Notes under the pieces: model-generated
Database searches by the model: none
Told to the model about the DNA's origin: nothing
The model's input: only the letters and a program-made list of their open reading frames with translations
Made by a program: the position numbers and the translations under genes
Source: Polymorphobacter_B sp038225475
GTDB taxonomy: Bacteria > Pseudomonadota > Alphaproteobacteria > Sphingomonadales > Sphingomonadaceae
Reading direction: 5' to 3'
Assembly (NCBI GenBank): GCA_038225475.1
Contig: JBBRRA010000003.1
Coordinates: 186,001 to 250,000 of the forward strand
DNA length: 64,000 nt
Part shown: piece after piece, positions 62,578-64,000 of the stretch
Numbering within the stretch: the first letter of the stretch is position 1
Layout of the letters: each line of letters opens with the position of its first letter

Positions 62578-63986
62578 CCGCCAATTTCAGCCGCGACTTC
62601 GGCATCATCCATTTCATCGGCATCGGCGGCATCGGCATGTCGGGGATCGCCGAGGTGATGGCAAACCTTGGCTACACCGTGCAGGGATCCGACGTGGCCG
62701 AGGGCTATGTCGTCCAGGGGCTGCGCGACAAGGGCATTACCGTCTATATCGGTCACGACGCCGACCATGTCGGCGATGCCGCCGTCGTCGTGACGTCGAC
62801 GGCGATCAAGCGCGGCAATCCCGAAGTCGAACGCGCCATCGAGCGCCGTATTCCGATCGTGCGCCGGGCCGAGATGCTGGCCGAACTGATGCGGCTGAAA
62901 TCGACCGTTGCGGTCGCCGGCACGCACGGCAAGACCACGACGACGTCGATGGTTGCCGCGCTGCTCGATGCGGGCGGGTTCGATCCAACGGTCATCAACG
63001 GCGGCATCATCAACACCTATGGCTCGAACGCGCGGCTGGGCGCGGGCGAGTGGATGGTGGTCGAAGCCGACGAAAGCGACGGCAGTTTCCTGCGGCTTGG
63101 CGGCACTATCGGCATCGTCACCAACATCGACCCCGAACATCTCGACCATTACGGCGACTTCGAGAAGGTGAAGGATGCCTTTGTCGAATTCGTCGAGCAG
63201 GTGCCGTTTTATGGCGCAGGCGTGCTGTGCCTCGACCACCCCGAAGTGCAGGCGATGCTGCCGCGCGTGCAGGACCGGCGCATCGTCACCTACGGCTTTG
63301 CCGCACAGGCCGATGTGCGCGGCGAAAATGTCGTGCCGGTTCCCGGCGGTAACCGTTTCGAGGTGGTGCTGCGCGACCGGCTCGGGGCCGAACGCCGGAT
63401 CGACGATCTGACGTTGCCGATGCCCGGCCGCCACAATGTTCAGAACGCGCTTGCGGCGATTGCCGTGGCCGACCAGCTCGGCATCGACGACGCCGCGATC
63501 CGCAGCGGCTTTGCACGCTTCGGCGGCGTCAAGCGGCGCTTTACCCGTGTCGGCGAAACCGGCGGCGTGACGATCATCGACGATTACGGCCACCACCCGG
63601 TCGAGATTCGCGCCGTGCTCGCCGCTGCCCGCGAAGGCGCGCAGGGGCGCGTTGTCGCCGTCGTCCAGCCGCACCGCTTCACGCGGCTGCAATCGTTGAT
63701 GGGCGAGTTTCAGACAGCGTTCAACGATGCCGACATTGTCATCGTCGCGCCGGTCTATGCCGCGGGCGAAGCGCCGATCGACGGCGTCGACAGCGATGCG
63801 CTGGCGCTCGGGCTGCGCAGTGCCGGTCACCGCAACGTCCTGACGACCACCGGCGCGGACGACCTTGCCCAGCAACTCGCCGGGCTGGTGCAGCCCAACG
63901 ACATGGTCGTCTGCCTCGGGGCTGGCGACATTACGAAATGGGCGGCCGGACTGGCGGCGGCGATCGACAAGGCCCGGGCTCCTTGA
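62574..63986 (+). CDS. murC: UDP-MurNAc-L-alanine ligase MurC
   Basis: A 470-residue Mur ligase starting the peptide stem. HFIGIGGIGMSGIAEVM, the P-loop AGTHGKTTTTSM, EADESDGSFL and DDYGHHPVEI are present. ATGA overlap with murG; the stop overlaps a TTG that probably starts murB. Confidence 0.96.
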   Translation: MTANFSRDFGIIHFIGIGGIGMSGIAEVMANLGYTVQGSDVAEGYVVQGLRDKGITVYIGHDADHVGDAAVVVTSTAIKRGNPEVERAIERRIPIVRRAEMLAELMRLKSTVAVAGTHGKTTTTSMVAALLDAGGFDPTVINGGIINTYGSNARLGAGEWMVVEADESDGSFLRLGGTIGIVTNIDPEHLDHYGDFEKVKDAFVEFVEQVPFYGAGVLCLDHPEVQAMLPRVQDRRIVTYGFAAQADVRGENVVPVPGGNRFEVVLRDRLGAERRIDDLTLPMPGRHNVQNALAAIAVADQLGIDDAAIRSGFARFGGVKRRFTRVGETGGVTIIDDYGHHPVEIRAVLAAAREGAQGRVVAVVQPHRFTRLQSLMGEFQTAFNDADIVIVAPVYAAGEAPIDGVDSDALALGLRSAGHRNVLTTTGADDLAQQLAGLVQPNDMVVCLGAGDITKWAAGLAAAIDKARAP

Positions 63987-64000
63987 ACGCCGCGCGCATC
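63983..64000 (+). CDS. murB: Probable first codons of murB (cut by window edge)
   Basis: TTG at 63983 overlaps the murC TGA by 4 bp, as at nearly every junction in this cluster, and opens a frame to the window end (six codons). murB follows murC in alphaproteobacterial dcw clusters. Assigned from position and overlap only. Confidence 0.4.

Overview
The window is high-GC chromosomal DNA, roughly two thirds G+C, from an alphaproteobacterium, most likely a sphingomonad (order Sphingomonadales). This rests on gene families (DUF2093, DUF3035, an HtrA-type protease next to hflKC, a large TonB-dependent receptor, MurE of the meso-diaminopimelate type), on gene order, and on the pervasive 4-nt start/stop overlaps. 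The placement is inference; no rRNA, tRNA, CRISPR array, IS element or prophage was seen.

Layout. 1-6.9 kb: OmpA-family lipoprotein (cut by the window edge), CNNM/CorC membrane protein, aminoglycoside-phosphotransferase-fold protein, purD, xseA, DUF2093 protein, M23 peptidase. 6.9-14.3 kb: an accessory-looking locus with two translationally coupled TPR / aspartyl-asparaginyl beta-hydroxylase paralogues and a small secreted protein, divergent from a 984-residue TonB-dependent receptor, which converges on a sulfotransferase-like protein across a bidirectional terminator. 14.3-24.2 kb: clpB, PQQ-type sugar dehydrogenase, a lower-GC GNAT acetyltransferase, a double-domain M16 protease, an ATP-dependent DNA ligase of the cisplatin-response type, and a MerR regulator. 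24.2-26.8 kb: a short NfrA/NfrB-like pair (envelope polysaccharide / phage N4 receptor type). 27-36 kb: thyA, an MFS transporter, folA, membrane dipeptidase, ribF, ileS, lspA and a DUF3035 lipoprotein, nearly all touching or overlapping. 36-46.3 kb: HerA-like ATPase, small secreted protein, HtrA protease with hflK-hflC, mrp/apbC, CoA-binding protein, a lower-GC CPBP protease, cysQ, pmbA. 46.4-51.1 kb: DUF3309 protein, Tet-type MFS exporter, TusA-like protein, orphan oligopeptide-type binding lipoprotein, cysteine synthase. 51.4 kb to the end: the division and cell wall (dcw) cluster mraZ-rsmH-ftsL-ftsI-murE-murF-mraY-murD-ftsW-murG-murC, with the first codons of probable murB at the edge.

How the parts work together. 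The dcw cluster makes lipid II precursors and builds the septum. Its upstream region carries a promoter, NCCCA (TGGGN) boxes fitting MraZ autoregulation, and two DnaA-box-like sites. thyA/folA form the thymidylate-folate cycle and ileS/lspA are the classical neighbours. hflKC/HtrA, clpB and the M16 protease cover protein quality control.

The best candidates for undescribed biology are the receptor/hydroxylase/sulfotransferase locus (6.9-14 kb), a compact nested-palindrome segment translated in frame inside ileS (about 32.92-33.08 kb), the short NfrAB-like pair, and a two-tier hairpin just upstream of thyA.
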